Counted from the stretch's first letter, positions 6,368-14,152 are shown. The stretch is DNA of 30,333 nucleotides from Pueribacillus sp041725775 (GCF_041725775.1 NZ_JBEUEL010000035.1:1-30333), one strand, 5' to 3'. A program made the numbers and translations. The notes: generated by a model from the sequence alone, not told the origin.

Positions 6368-8005
6368 TCCTGCACAACAAGATAATTTTGATACATCCTT
6401 ATCAAATGTAAGGGCAGCTAATTTTATTCCCTCTGCCGATGTTAAATATGGAGCAAAGCTTTCTTTTAAATCCTCTACGGTTAAGCCAAATTTAACGGCT
6501 AATGTCGCTGCATAAATCACATCTCCTGCATTTTCAGCTACGATATGAACCCCTAATACTTTTAACGTTTTTGCATCAGCTACAAGTTTAAATACACCTG
6601 TTGTTTCCCTATTTACTATCGCTCTTGGGACTGCATCTAACGGTAATACTGATGTTTTTACTTCATAGCCTTTTTCTTTTGCTTGTTCTTCCGTTAAACC
6701 AACTGTTGCAATCGATGGATTTGTAAATATAACGCTTGGAACAACGGATAAATCTATTTTTTTATTTAATCCACCATCTGCATTATCTGCAACAACTCCA
6801 CCTTCATAGGCTGCTACATACACAAATTGCGGTCCTAATGTCACATCTCCTGCTGCATAAATCTTTTCATTACTTGTTTGAGCAAATTCATTTATCAGTA
6901 TTTCCTTTTGTTTTCCAACATCAACACCTGCAGCACGTAAATTTAAAGAATCCGTATTTGGTTTTCTTCCTGTTGCAATAAGTAACTGCTCTGATTCAAC
7001 GACTTTTTTCTTACTGTTTACAGTTAGATAAACCTTTTTTATCTCCCCATCTTGTTCGACACACTCATATGTTGCTCCTTTGATAAGGTGTATACCCTGT
7101 TCGATTAACATTTTTTCTACTGTTTCAGAAATTTCCGGGTCATACTCTTTTAATAATCGCTCACTTCTTTGTATAAGTGTTACTTCTGAACCTAAATGAT
7201 GGAAGAGTTGCCCAAGCTCAATCCCAATATATCCTGAACCTATCACCGTTAAACGTTTTGGAACTTTCTTTAATTCAAATAGCGTTGTACTTGTTAAATA
7301 ATCAACTTTATTAAGTCCAGAAATCGATGGGATAGAAGGAGAGGCCCCTGTTGCAATTAAAAAGCGTTTTGCAGAAAGTTTTGTTCCATTTACCTCAATT
7401 GTATTTTCATCAACAAAGCTTGCTTCTCCCTCAATTAAATCAAATCCATATTCGTCTATTAAATCGACATATTTTTGATTCCGAAGTTCACTCACTAATT
7501 CGTTCTTTTGCTTGATTAAAGGAGCCAATTCCACTTCTCCAGCAGATGTTTGTAAACCTATAAACGGATTTATCTTAGCTAAATGATTGATTTCCCCTGC
7601 TCTAAGAAGGGTCTTGGATGGAACACAGCCAATATTCACACAGGTCCCTCCAATCGTTCCACGCTCAATCATTCCAACTTTTGCACCGTATTCAATAGCT
7701 TTAATTGCAGCAGAAAAAGCTGCACCACCAGAACCAATAATAAGAAGATCATAATTACCTTTAGTACCTAACACCACATTTTCTTGTTGTAGTAACTCTT
7801 CAATTTCTCCAGTTTGATAATTTGCTTCGTTAATTGCCCTTTTTGCACTTTCAACCTCTATACCATTAGGCAATTCAAATACTACTTCACCGCGACGGAA
7901 ATTTGCTTCAGTATTTTTAGCACCTATACTTTCAAGTGCTGACTCTACGTGTTTTTCACAGCCTGTACAAGTCATTCCTTCAATATTTACCTTATATTTA
8001 TTCAT
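6365..8005 (-). CDS. merA: Mercuric reductase MerA (copy 1)
   Basis: 546 residues. This cytosolic flavoenzyme reduces Hg(II) to volatile Hg(0) with NADPH. An N-terminal heavy-metal-associated domain (1-70) carries MTC13TGC16. The FAD-binding motif IIGSGGAAFSAA lies near 90-100, and the redox-active disulfide is in GTC122VNIGC127VPSK. An NAD(P)-binding GSGYIGIELGQ segment and the C-terminal dimerisation domain follow. The C-terminal C543-C544-A-G pair that delivers Hg(II) to the active site is present, so it looks functional. AAAGGAGC precedes ATG 8005. It lies 24 nt downstream of merR and is transcribed from the merR promoter. No merT, merP or merB is nearby. It is closely similar to the copy at 28051-29697 (roughly four in five residues by eye). 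Confidence 0.97.
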   Translation of the reverse strand: MNKYKVNIEGMTCTGCEKHVESALESIGAKNTEANFRRGEVVFELPNGIEVESAKRAINEANYQTGEIEELLQQENVVLGTKGNYDLLIIGSGGAAFSAAIKAIEYGAKVGMIERGTIGGTCVNIGCVPSKTLLRAGEINHLAKINPFIGLQTSAGEVELAPLIKQKNELVSELRNQKYVDLIDEYGFDLIEGEASFVDENTIEVNGTKLSAKRFLIATGASPSIPSISGLNKVDYLTSTTLFELKKVPKRLTVIGSGYIGIELGQLFHHLGSEVTLIQRSERLLKEYDPEISETVEKMLIEQGIHLIKGATYECVEQDGEIKKVYLTVNSKKKVVESEQLLIATGRKPNTDSLNLRAAGVDVGKQKEILINEFAQTSNEKIYAAGDVTLGPQFVYVAAYEGGVVADNADGGLNKKIDLSVVPSVIFTNPSIATVGLTEEQAKEKGYEVKTSVLPLDAVPRAIVNRETTGVFKLVADAKTLKVLGVHIVAENAGDVIYAATLAVKFGLTVEDLKESFAPYLTSAEGIKLAALTFDKDVSKLSCCAG

Positions 8006-8029
8006 AATAAAGCTCCTTTCATTAATCTC

Positions 8030-8422
8030 TCATGTTAAAGTTTCTATTATTGGACACGCATGTAATTGCTTTTCATCAGGACATCGTTGTTTCAAGTCAC
8101 CTAACATAGTTTCAATTTGTTTTAAATCCTCTATTTGCTTTTGAACTTCCTCTTGTTTTCTAGAAACAAATTCAAACATATCTTGGCAACGGACTTCATC
8201 TTTATCTACAACTCCAAGTAACTTGTAGATTTCACCTAAAGAAAAACCAAGCTCTTGTATTCGCTTGATGAATCCTACACGCTTAACGTCATAATCTGAA
8301 TATAAACGATAACCAGTTTTTGTTCGGGAAGGTTCCTTTAGTAAATTTTTTCGTTCGTAATATCTAATCGTCTCTTTGTTAACTCCACATTTATCTGCAA
8401 ACTCACCAATGCGATAAATCAC
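8030..8422 (-). CDS. merR: Mercury-responsive regulator MerR (copy 1)
   Basis: 130 residues from GTG 8422, chosen because GAGGTG lies exactly 6 nt upstream and because it puts the Hg(II)-binding cysteines at 79, 114 and 123, the numbering of Bacillus MerR. The upstream in-frame ATG at 8452 falls inside the promoter. The N-terminal winged HTH is intact (YRIGEFADKCGVNKETIRYYE, then GYRLYSDYDVKRVGFI), followed by the long dimer helix (QKQIEDLKQIETMLGDLKQ). MerR twists a promoter with an overlong spacer when it binds mercury; the dyad at 8448-8469 fits. As in other Bacillus mer operons, merR is the first gene and is co-transcribed with merA. Confidence 0.95.
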   Translation of the reverse strand: MIYRIGEFADKCGVNKETIRYYERKNLLKEPSRTKTGYRLYSDYDVKRVGFIKRIQELGFSLGEIYKLLGVVDKDEVRCQDMFEFVSRKQEEVQKQIEDLKQIETMLGDLKQRCPDEKQLHACPIIETLT

Positions 8423-8440
8423 TATTTTCACCTCAATAAA

Positions 8441-8472
8441 ATTATAAACCATGTACTACAGTACATGGTCAA
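8441..8472 (-). promoter_or_regulatory. mer operator-promoter (copy 1)
   Basis: On the minus strand there is a -35 TTGACC (8472-8467), a 20-nt spacer and a -10 TATAAT (8446-8441); read as TTATAA the spacer is 19. The spacer contains the perfect 9-bp dyad ACCATGTAC/GTACATGGT (8448-8456, 8461-8469, 4-nt gap). An overlong spacer filled by a dyad is diagnostic of MerR-controlled promoters. Confidence 0.9.
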
Positions 8473-8578
8473 GTAGATATATATTATTAAAATTTCCCTA
8501 CTAAAGTATTCTCCTTCAATGAAAAGTGGTTTTTTATTATAAAATTGCCCCCACTAGTAAATGGTTAAGATAAATTTA

Positions 8579-8606
8579 AAAAGGTTGGAAGTTCTCCCTA
8601 CCTTTT
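8579..8606. terminator. Terminator after the ars operon remnant
   Basis: AAAAGGT (8579-8585) pairs with ACCTTTT (8600-8606). The stem continues inward past one mismatch through TTCC/GGGA-type pairs to a 4-nt loop, with T-rich ends in both directions. It separates the ars operon end from the mer promoter. Confidence 0.7.
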
Positions 8607-8631
8607 ATTTCACTTATCAGTCGTTTTATGA

Positions 8632-8847
8632 TTATTGTTTTCCCTTTTTAAAACTCTGATAATTCTTATTCCCACCAGACAGGTTAAATACCTCTTTAAA
8701 ACTCATATTAATTAATACATTCTGAGCCGCATTACCAGTAACACCCTTTTGTTCAAGGGAATAAACAGCTGATGCAACTCTAGTTAAATCTGGATCGACA
8801 CTCGGTCCACAAACACCTGTAGAACAACATTTTGCTGGGTCAAACAT
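8632..8847 (-). pseudogene. ArsD-rhodanese deletion chimera
   Basis: 71 residues. The first part, FDPAKCCSTGVCGPSVDPDL followed by TRVASAVYSLEQKGV (to about residue 36), is the ArsD arsenic metallochaperone N-terminus with its Cys pair and third Cys. ArsD normally continues for about 70 more residues. Instead the frame runs directly into TGNAAQNVLINMSFKEVFNL and SGGNKNYQSF, which has the shape of the C-terminal end of a rhodanese domain (AA-x-x-L-x-x-x-GF-x-x-V-x-NL-x-GG), as found at the end of CoA-disulfide-reductase-like proteins in ars operons. The simplest reading is a deletion fusing two operon genes and removing what lay between, probably arsA. ArsD usually starts a few codons earlier; here ATGATGAAAAGG runs into TAG, as if one A were lost. 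A product from ATG 8847 (AAGGT upstream) is possible, but its function is doubtful. Confidence 0.75.
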
Positions 8848-8884
8848 TTCTACCTTTTCATCATGAACAACTTCTTTATTGATG

Positions 8885-8904
8885 TATAGTTATATACTTA
8901 TATA
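8885..8904 (-). promoter_or_regulatory. AT-rich partial dyad upstream of the arsD remnant
   Basis: TATAGTTATATACTTATATA lies in the 106-nt gap between arsC and the arsD remnant. It resembles the arsR operator at 11084-11103 (ATATAA, 8 nt, TTATAT), so an internal ArsR-controlled promoter is plausible but unproven. Confidence 0.35.
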
Positions 8905-8953
8905 GAAACCGAAAAGATAAGGCTTGCGTATCAACATGCCTCATCATTCCCTA

Positions 8954-9373
8954 TTATTCACCTGTTTCAGCAAATCGCTTAATCCGTTCTCCTATTTCAT
9001 CCCGAACGCGCTGAAACACTTTCCAAACTTCTTCTTCCGTACCTTCTGCTTTGGCTGGATCGTCAAAGCCCCAATGTTCACGTTTTACATGAGGTGGTGT
9101 CACTGGACAGCGGTCTTTGGCATCTCCACATAATGTTACCGCCAATGTTGCGTTATTTAAAAATTCTTGATCAATGGTTTCCGATTTTTGAACAGAAATA
9201 TCAATTCCAGCTTCCTTCATTGCTTTTACCGCATTTGGGTTTAGTCCATGTGCCTCAATCCCTGCACTTCTAACTTCCCATTCATCTCCGAGATATTTTT
9301 TCGCCCATCCCTCTGCCATTTGACTACGGCATGAGTTCCCTGTACATAAGAAATAAATTGTTTTTTTAGCCAT
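8954..9373 (-). CDS. arsC: Thioredoxin-coupled arsenate reductase ArsC
   Basis: 139 residues, the length of the S. aureus pI258/B. subtilis type. It reduces arsenate to arsenite through a disulfide relay. The P-loop C10TGNSCR16 carries the nucleophile, and the relay cysteines are C82 and C89 in TLCGDAKDRCP. The exact 10/82/89 spacing of this class is preserved, so it appears active. AAAGGAGA lies 7 nt before ATG 9373. It is the third gene of arsR-arsB-arsC, starting 15 nt after arsB, and supplies arsenite to the ArsB pump. The low-molecular-weight phosphatase fold is shared with tyrosine phosphatases, but the triple cysteine set settles the identity. Confidence 0.97.
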   Translation of the reverse strand: MAKKTIYFLCTGNSCRSQMAEGWAKKYLGDEWEVRSAGIEAHGLNPNAVKAMKEAGIDISVQKSETIDQEFLNNATLAVTLCGDAKDRCPVTPPHVKREHWGFDDPAKAEGTEEEVWKVFQRVRDEIGERIKRFAETGE

Positions 9374-9388
9374 AATTCATTCTCCTTT

Positions 9389-10687
9389 TTAAAATAGTAG
9401 AAGTGTTAGATAAAGACCTACTAAAGTAATAAAAAGTATTGGGATAGTTAAAACAATCCCGGTTTTAAAATAGGTTCCCCATGAAATTTTAATTCCTTTT
9501 TGGGAAAGTACATGGAGCCACACTAAGGTTGCTAGTGAACCAATTGGCGTAATTTTTGGTCCTAAATCCGAACCAACTACGTTAGCATAAACAAGCGCTT
9601 CTCTTAATACACCAGAAGTATTCGTTTCAGCAATGGCTAATGCATCAATCATTACGGTTGGCATATTATTCATAATCGATGACAGGAAAGCAGCTATAAA
9701 ACCCATTCCAACTGTAGCAACGAATAATCCTTGTTCAGCCACAGTTTGAAGAACACTTGCGAGCGCAGAGGTCAGCCCGGCATTTCCCAATCCATATACG
9801 ACGACATACATTCCAATTGAAAAAATAACGATATTCCACGGAGCGCCTTTAATAACTTTTTTCGTATTAACAGCGGCACTACGTCTGGCCATTATGATAA
9901 AGAATATAGCTATGGCCCCAGCAATAATAGATACTGGTAAATTTATGAATTCGCTACTAAAATAGCCAATTACTAATAATCCGAGAACATACCAAGAAAG
10001 GCGAAACATCTTTATATCGTTTATTGCTTCTTTCGGTTCCCTAAGTTTCGATAAATCATAATTCTTAGGGATACTTTTTCTAAAGTAGATTAGTAATACC
10101 GAAATGGTTGCAATTAGTGAAAATAAGTTCGGAATAATCATCCGCGAAGCATATTCAACAAATCCAATGCCAAAGAAGTCTGCAGAAACGATATTTACTA
10201 AGTTACTTACAATAAATGGTAATGAAGTTGTATCCGCAATAAATCCACTTGCCATAATGAAAGGGAATATCATTTTTTCTTTAAAATTCAAATTTCGCAC
10301 CATTGCAAGAACAATCGGTGTTAGGATAAGTGCCGCTCCGTCATTCGCAAATAATGCTGCAACAACTGCACCTAAAATACTAATGTAAACAAACATTTTT
10401 ATTCCATGACCTTTTGCTACCCGTGCCATGTGCAGTGCTGCCCATTCGAATAATCCAATCTCATCTAGTATTAAAGAAATAAGGATAATTGCGACAAAGG
10501 ATAGCGTTGCATTCCATGTGATGTCAATTACTTCAAGAACATCACTGAATCCTACTACCCCTACTAATAAGGCAATTACAGCTCCACCCATTGCGGACCA
10601 GCCAATGTTTAAGCCCTTTGGCTGCCATATTACTAGTACTAGGGTTGCAATAAAAATTAATATTGCGAGTATAAGCGTTGTAGACAA
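9389..10687 (-). CDS. arsB: Arsenite efflux pump ArsB
   Basis: 432 residues, a full-length polytopic membrane protein of about 12 segments in the ArsB/ion-transporter family, which extrudes arsenite using the proton motive force. Typical stretches are FANDGAALILTPIVLAMVRN, the segment ADTTSLPFIVSNLVNI and SSIMNNMPTVMIDALAIA. ArsB can work alone or with the ATPase ArsA; no intact arsA is in the window. The start is TTG 10687 with GGAGGT 6 nt upstream. It sits 15 nt after arsR and 15 nt before arsC in one operon. Confidence 0.96.
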   Translation of the reverse strand: MSTTLILAILIFIATLVLVIWQPKGLNIGWSAMGGAVIALLVGVVGFSDVLEVIDITWNATLSFVAIILISLILDEIGLFEWAALHMARVAKGHGIKMFVYISILGAVVAALFANDGAALILTPIVLAMVRNLNFKEKMIFPFIMASGFIADTTSLPFIVSNLVNIVSADFFGIGFVEYASRMIIPNLFSLIATISVLLIYFRKSIPKNYDLSKLREPKEAINDIKMFRLSWYVLGLLVIGYFSSEFINLPVSIIAGAIAIFFIIMARRSAAVNTKKVIKGAPWNIVIFSIGMYVVVYGLGNAGLTSALASVLQTVAEQGLFVATVGMGFIAAFLSSIMNNMPTVMIDALAIAETNTSGVLREALVYANVVGSDLGPKITPIGSLATLVWLHVLSQKGIKISWGTYFKTGIVLTIPILFITLVGLYLTLLLF

Positions 10688-10702
10688 AATAATACCTCCA
10701 AT

Positions 10703-11047
10703 TTAACAACAAGAAATTCGTGTACCATTTTCTTCAAGTTCTTTTAATTTGTAATCTTGATTAGGTAATTGATCAAGAATAGGTTTAATAAATGAATAAT
10801 ATTCATTTTCCTTATCTACGGAGTAAAATATCCATTGCCCTTTTCTTTCTTCCTTAACCAATCCTAAGTCTTTCAACTTACGTAAATGCTGACTAATCGA
10901 TGGCTGACTGACTTGAAATATTTCAACAAATTCACAGACACAACAAGCTTGATTATCAATTAATTTCATAATCGTTAATCTTGTTTTATCACCCAATAAT
11001 TTTAAAATAACTGCAGCCTTTTCCATTTCAATGGTTGTTTGCAGCAC
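10703..11047 (-). CDS. arsR: Arsenic-responsive repressor ArsR
   Basis: 114 residues of the ArsR/SmtB winged-helix family. KLLGDKTRLTIMKLI leads to ACC36VC38EF, the thiol site that binds As(III), then to the recognition helix VSQPSISQHLRKLKDLGLV and the wing ERKGQWIFYSV. The protein ends in a further Cys pair (CC). Metal binding releases the repressor from its operator, here predicted at 11084-11103. The start is GTG 11047, exactly spaced from AAGGAGGAG. It is the first gene of arsR-arsB-arsC. Confidence 0.95.
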   Translation of the reverse strand: MLQTTIEMEKAAVILKLLGDKTRLTIMKLIDNQACCVCEFVEIFQVSQPSISQHLRKLKDLGLVKEERKGQWIFYSVDKENEYYSFIKPILDQLPNQDYKLKELEENGTRISCC

Positions 11048-11080
11048 ATCATCTCCTCCTTATAATTTCATTACAACATT

Positions 11081-11109
11081 AGCATATAACTATTTGCTTA
11101 TATATACAA
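11081..11109 (-). promoter_or_regulatory. ars promoter and ArsR operator
   Basis: On the minus strand there is a -35 TTGTAT (11109-11104), a 17-nt spacer and a -10 TATGCT (11086-11081). Within it lies the imperfect dyad ATATAA-8 nt-TTATAT (11084-11089, 11098-11103). Overlap of an AT-rich dyad with the promoter just upstream of arsR is the usual ArsR arrangement. Confidence 0.65.
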
Positions 11110-11169
11110 TAAAATATTTCATTAAAATGTGACATTTAAAATGATGTTTTATTCAACAACCTGTATCAA

Positions 11170-11237
11170 TAATACATAAAGCACGTTTAGCAATAATGCA
11201 TGTATAATTATTGATGTCTATTTTACTTTATGTATTA
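11170..11237. repeat. Nested inverted repeats between arsR and the ACR3-type gene
   Basis: The outer arms TAATACATAAAG (11170-11181) and CTTTATGTATTA (11226-11237) are perfect 12-mers. Inside them CAATAAT (11191-11197) and ATTATTG (11207-11213) also pair. The 68-nt element lies in the divergent intergenic region (11048-11343). It has no T-run, so an operator, structured leader or short mobile-element relic is more likely than a terminator. Confidence 0.5.
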
Positions 11238-11343
11238 AAGTTACAAACCAATAATATTTCTCAGTTACTAAAAAACTTAAAGTCGTTACTCTGTGGTAAA
11301 ATGGCGTGAATAACAGTTATCTTGTCGTTGGGGTGATTATGAA

Positions 11344-12297
11344 ATGGGTTTATTCGAAAAGATGTATACATTTATTATTTTCTTAGCAGTAATCATAGGC
11401 ATAAGTCTAGGACAATTAGAACCAATAAGAACGAGTGCAGAGAGTTTTATTGTACCGTTATTAATATCAATGCTTTATATTACCTTCTTACAAATTCCTT
11501 TTGAAGAAATAAGAAAGTCTTTTAAAAACTTAAAGTTCACATCTACTACAGTCATCATGAATTTTCTCTGGACACCTCTTTTAGCGTGGCTATTAGCTTT
11601 ACTATTTTTAGGTGATAACCCTGCATTATATATTGGTTTTATCATGTTAATGGTTACTCCTTGTACTGATTGGTACATAATCTTTACAGGTTTAGCAAAG
11701 GGAAATGTTGCTTTATCAACTGCTATTTTGCCTTTAAATTTACTATTACAGGTTTTCTTACTACCCGTTTATCTTCTAATTTTCGGTGGAACTACAGGAT
11801 TTATTGAACTTTCCTTTTTGGTTGAAAGTATACTGATTGTATTATTCATCCCATTAGCTTTATCAGTCTTAACAAAAGCATTATTGAAAAGTAAACAACA
11901 GTTCGCTAAAAATCTATTATCGAAATTAAGTGCGCTACCAATTATTTCTCTAAGCCTTGCAATCGTTGCAATGTTTGCTTCTCAAGGACAATTACTACTT
12001 GATAACCTAAATTTATTGTGAAAGTTAACAATCCCTATTCTTCTATATTTTGTAATAAACTTTATCGTTGGCCGGAAAATTGGGCAGCTTCTGAAATTCT
12101 CGCAATCTGATAAAGTCAGTTTGAATATGACCACTTTAGCTAGAAATTCACCTATAGCTTTAGCAATTGCTATGACAGCATTTCCGGATCAACCTTTAAT
12201 TGCTTTAACATTAGTTATAGGTCCATTATTGGAATTACCTATACTTGCTATTATCACTCAGATTTTATTGTTTATCTCTAAAGGTAAGACCACATAA
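11344..12297 (+). pseudogene. ACR3/BASS-type arsenic exporter gene with in-frame TGA
   Basis: The reading frame spans 318 codons and ends at TAA 12295-12297 but is cut by TGA at 12019-12021 after residue 225 (...LLDNLNLL). The same frame continues with KLTIPILLYFVINFIVGRKI and LARNSPIALAIAMTAFPDQP. Both parts read as one ten-helix transporter of the arsenic-resistance branch of the bile acid:sodium symporter superfamily. The conserved MLMVTPCTDWYIIFTGLAKG segment lies upstream of the stop and the RNSPIALA segment downstream. The 5' product would lack about the last three helices. GGGGTG lies 8 nt before ATG 11344. A single base change explains the stop. TGA acts as a normal stop elsewhere in the window (the recombinase gene), so recoding is unlikely. 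Confidence 0.85.
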
Positions 12298-12304
12298 GAG
12301 AAAA

Positions 12305-12342
12305 AAAGAACACATCAAATTTTAGCTTATGATGCGTTCTTT
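12305..12342. terminator. Bidirectional terminator between ACR3-type gene and cadA relic
   Basis: AAAGAACACATCA (12305-12317) pairs with TGATGCGTTCTTT (12330-12342) with one mismatch. The minus-strand side ends in a run of seven T residues and the plus side in a short T-tract. Confidence 0.75.
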
Positions 12343-12457
12343 CTATTCTATCCTGTGTCTCCATATTAAATAAATTGGTTTACATCTTCTTTAAAGATTC
12401 TCCCTTTAATTATCGGATATATTTTAAAGAAGTGAAAATAAGTCGTTGAATGTACCA

Positions 12458-12827
12458 TTAACTGTTCAACACATTAAAATCTGTTACAACAGGAATCCCT
12501 TTTGTTAATGCACCAGTTTTGTCAAAAGCAATCGCTTTTAAGGCACCCATTTCTCCTAGATAAATTCCGCCTTTGATAAGCACACCTTTTTTAGCTGCAT
12601 TTCCAATTGCTGAAACAATTGAAATAACTAATGCACAAGGACAACCAACGACAAGAACAGCTTGCCCTTGATAAGCCCAAGTTCCCCAGCTCCCACCAAA
12701 TAATAATAGGTGTATAATATTTTGCAAATTTATCTACAAACGCTTGAGATGGTGTGCGTTCATCTTGTGTTTCTTCTACAAGGTGAATAATTTTGGAGTT
12801 TGTTGTATTTCTAACTAGCTCTGTTAC
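12458..12827 (-). pseudogene. cadA: cadA/zntA cadmium-zinc ATPase remnant
   Basis: Two pieces of one P1B-type ATPase in different frames. The 5' piece (12827 to about 12710) reads VTELVRNTTNSKIIHLVEET then DERTPSQAFVDKFAKYYTPI, the stretch before the metal-site helix. The 3' piece (89 residues) reads LLLFGGSWGTWAYQGQAVLV, VGCPCALVIS, then AKKGVLIKGG and AIAFDKTGALTKG. The metal-site CPC is kept, but about four residues normally between ALVIS and IVSAIGN are missing. DKTGT has become DKTGA, and the helix between the pieces is largely deleted. The ATP-binding half is absent. Several independent lesions make this clearly non-functional. Confidence 0.85.
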
Positions 12828-13043
12828 TTAAATTTTTTTTGTATTCTTTCTTTTATTCTCTACTCTCTCCTTCTAGGTCAACTTTGTAGTTCTCCTTCCC
12901 TTTTCATTAAAATTTCAGAAGTGCATTAATCTTGGTGATTATTCCATAGTAGTAGCAACGAATGTTTATTGTGTCAGATAGAGTTATACAACTTACCTAT
13001 ATATATGTAAATAATAGCAAGTACCTCTCCCAATTCAACTACT

Positions 13044-13074
13044 AAAAAAGAACCTACCCGATTTGGATAAGTCC
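13044..13074 (-). terminator. Terminator after ydhK
   Basis: On the minus strand, GGACTTATCC and GGGTAGGTTC pair over 10 bp (three G-U pairs) around AAATC, followed by six T residues. It lies 13 nt past the stop at 13087. Confidence 0.75.
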
Positions 13075-13086
13075 CTAATTTAATAA

Positions 13087-13713
13087 TTATTCTACTGATG
13101 ACAATTCACTTTCCGTTACCCACTTGTGGTTTTTTACTTCATCTCCTGTATCAGTTGTTACAAAATCAACCATATATACCGTTGTTTCTTCGGCAGAATC
13201 AATAACTGCATCAGCCCCGTTCATTCCTTCCATATGATCCGTATTTAAGGTCACCTCAGTACCCGGTTCAAAAGGTTCATCTCCTGCTTCTTCAATCTCT
13301 TCATGAATAACCCATTTATGATTTTCTACTGGTTCTCCACCAGTCGTTGGCGTGTAGGAAACAGTATATACCGTGGTATCATATGCTCCAACGATTGTTG
13401 CCTCTGCACCTTTCATTCCCGGCATATGATCGGATTCAATAATTGCTTGGCTGCCAACCTCATAAGAAGGGTTGTCCGCTTCTTGTAAGCCTTCGGGAAT
13501 TTCGCCAGTGCTAGAATGGTTCATACCAGAATGATCCATGCCTTCCATATCTTCATTGGTATCAGATTCCTCCATATCCATTTCATTATTATTAGCCACA
13601 TTTTTATTAGATTCGGTTTCTGTATTCTCCTCTTCATTTGCACCTGCACATGCAGATAAGATAAGTACTGTGAATATAGTAATTATCCCTATTACGATTT
13701 TTCTACTTTGCAT
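13087..13713 (-). CDS. ydhK: YdhK-family (DUF1541) lipoprotein
   Basis: 208 residues. It has a signal peptide with lipobox LSAC22 (residues 1-22), so it is a membrane-anchored extracellular lipoprotein. A Met/His/acidic segment (about 44-68: MDMEESD, EDMEGMDHSGMNH) suggests soft-metal binding. Two DUF1541 repeats follow (about 84-142 and 146-205), each with a DHM-x-GM-x-GA-x-A motif and an NHKWV motif. The family occurs next to copper genes; the biochemical role is not established. AGGAGG precedes ATG 13713. It diverges from the multicopper oxidase gene over 439 nt. Its promoter carries the paired TCTGC box (13769-13784) shared with other copper genes here. Confidence 0.9.
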   Translation of the reverse strand: MQSRKIVIGIITIFTVLILSACAGANEEENTETESNKNVANNNEMDMEESDTNEDMEGMDHSGMNHSSTGEIPEGLQEADNPSYEVGSQAIIESDHMPGMKGAEATIVGAYDTTVYTVSYTPTTGGEPVENHKWVIHEEIEEAGDEPFEPGTEVTLNTDHMEGMNGADAVIDSAEETTVYMVDFVTTDTGDEVKNHKWVTESELSSVE

Positions 13714-14152
13714 TTAAACAATCCCTCCTAATAAAATAAAGCTTGCTTATATTCTAACCAGTAAATTTGCAGATTATATGCAGACCTTGCAAAACGTAAA
13801 TTACGAATATTTCCAAAATAAATCTCCATTCCTTTTCCAAGTGGATTACAAAAGGTTATAAAAATACAATGTCATTTAATATCAATGACATTTCAGTAGA
13901 ATAATCCATTTATACTCAACATCTAAATTTAATAGTGATTAGTTTTTACTCCAATTATGCATTATTTCTCGATATTTGTTCGGTATGATAATTGCGACGA
14001 TAGATTGAATGGCAAGGGAAGGAGGAAAATGTATTAAAGGTAATTTTCTAACTCGTGGTGATTACAACTAAATAACTCATCAGAAATCTAAAATGCAAAA
14101 ACCGAAATGATATTTTCAACAACTTATACTTGACGAATAAAGGAGCGAACAA
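13714..14152. other. Divergent control region, ydhK and multicopper oxidase
   Basis: A 439-nt stretch without a recognisable gene. The ydhK side holds the paired TCTGC promoter (13751-13784). On the plus strand a strong AAGGAGG (about 14019-14025) is followed by ATG-TAT-TAA (14029-14037), a two-codon frame that may be a remnant or a leader. No clear -35/-10 pair for the oxidase gene and no GGGG-type CsoR site are visible. Confidence 0.5.
13751..13784 (-). promoter_or_regulatory. ydhK promoter with paired TCTGC box
   Basis: On the minus strand TCTGC begins at 13784 and again at 13773, an 11-nt period. The second copy starts exactly 17 nt before a -10-like TAGAAT (13756-13751), so the box overlaps the -35 position. 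The same geometry occurs upstream of resA, the two-component operon and cueP. A TATAAT (13778-13773) inside the box is an alternative -10. Confidence 0.55.

Noticed and set aside
12019..12021. TGA in the arsenic exporter as a recoded (Trp or selenocysteine) codon
   Set aside because: TGA is used as a normal stop in the window (recombinase and 58-aa genes), and no selenocysteine element or family precedent is apparent.
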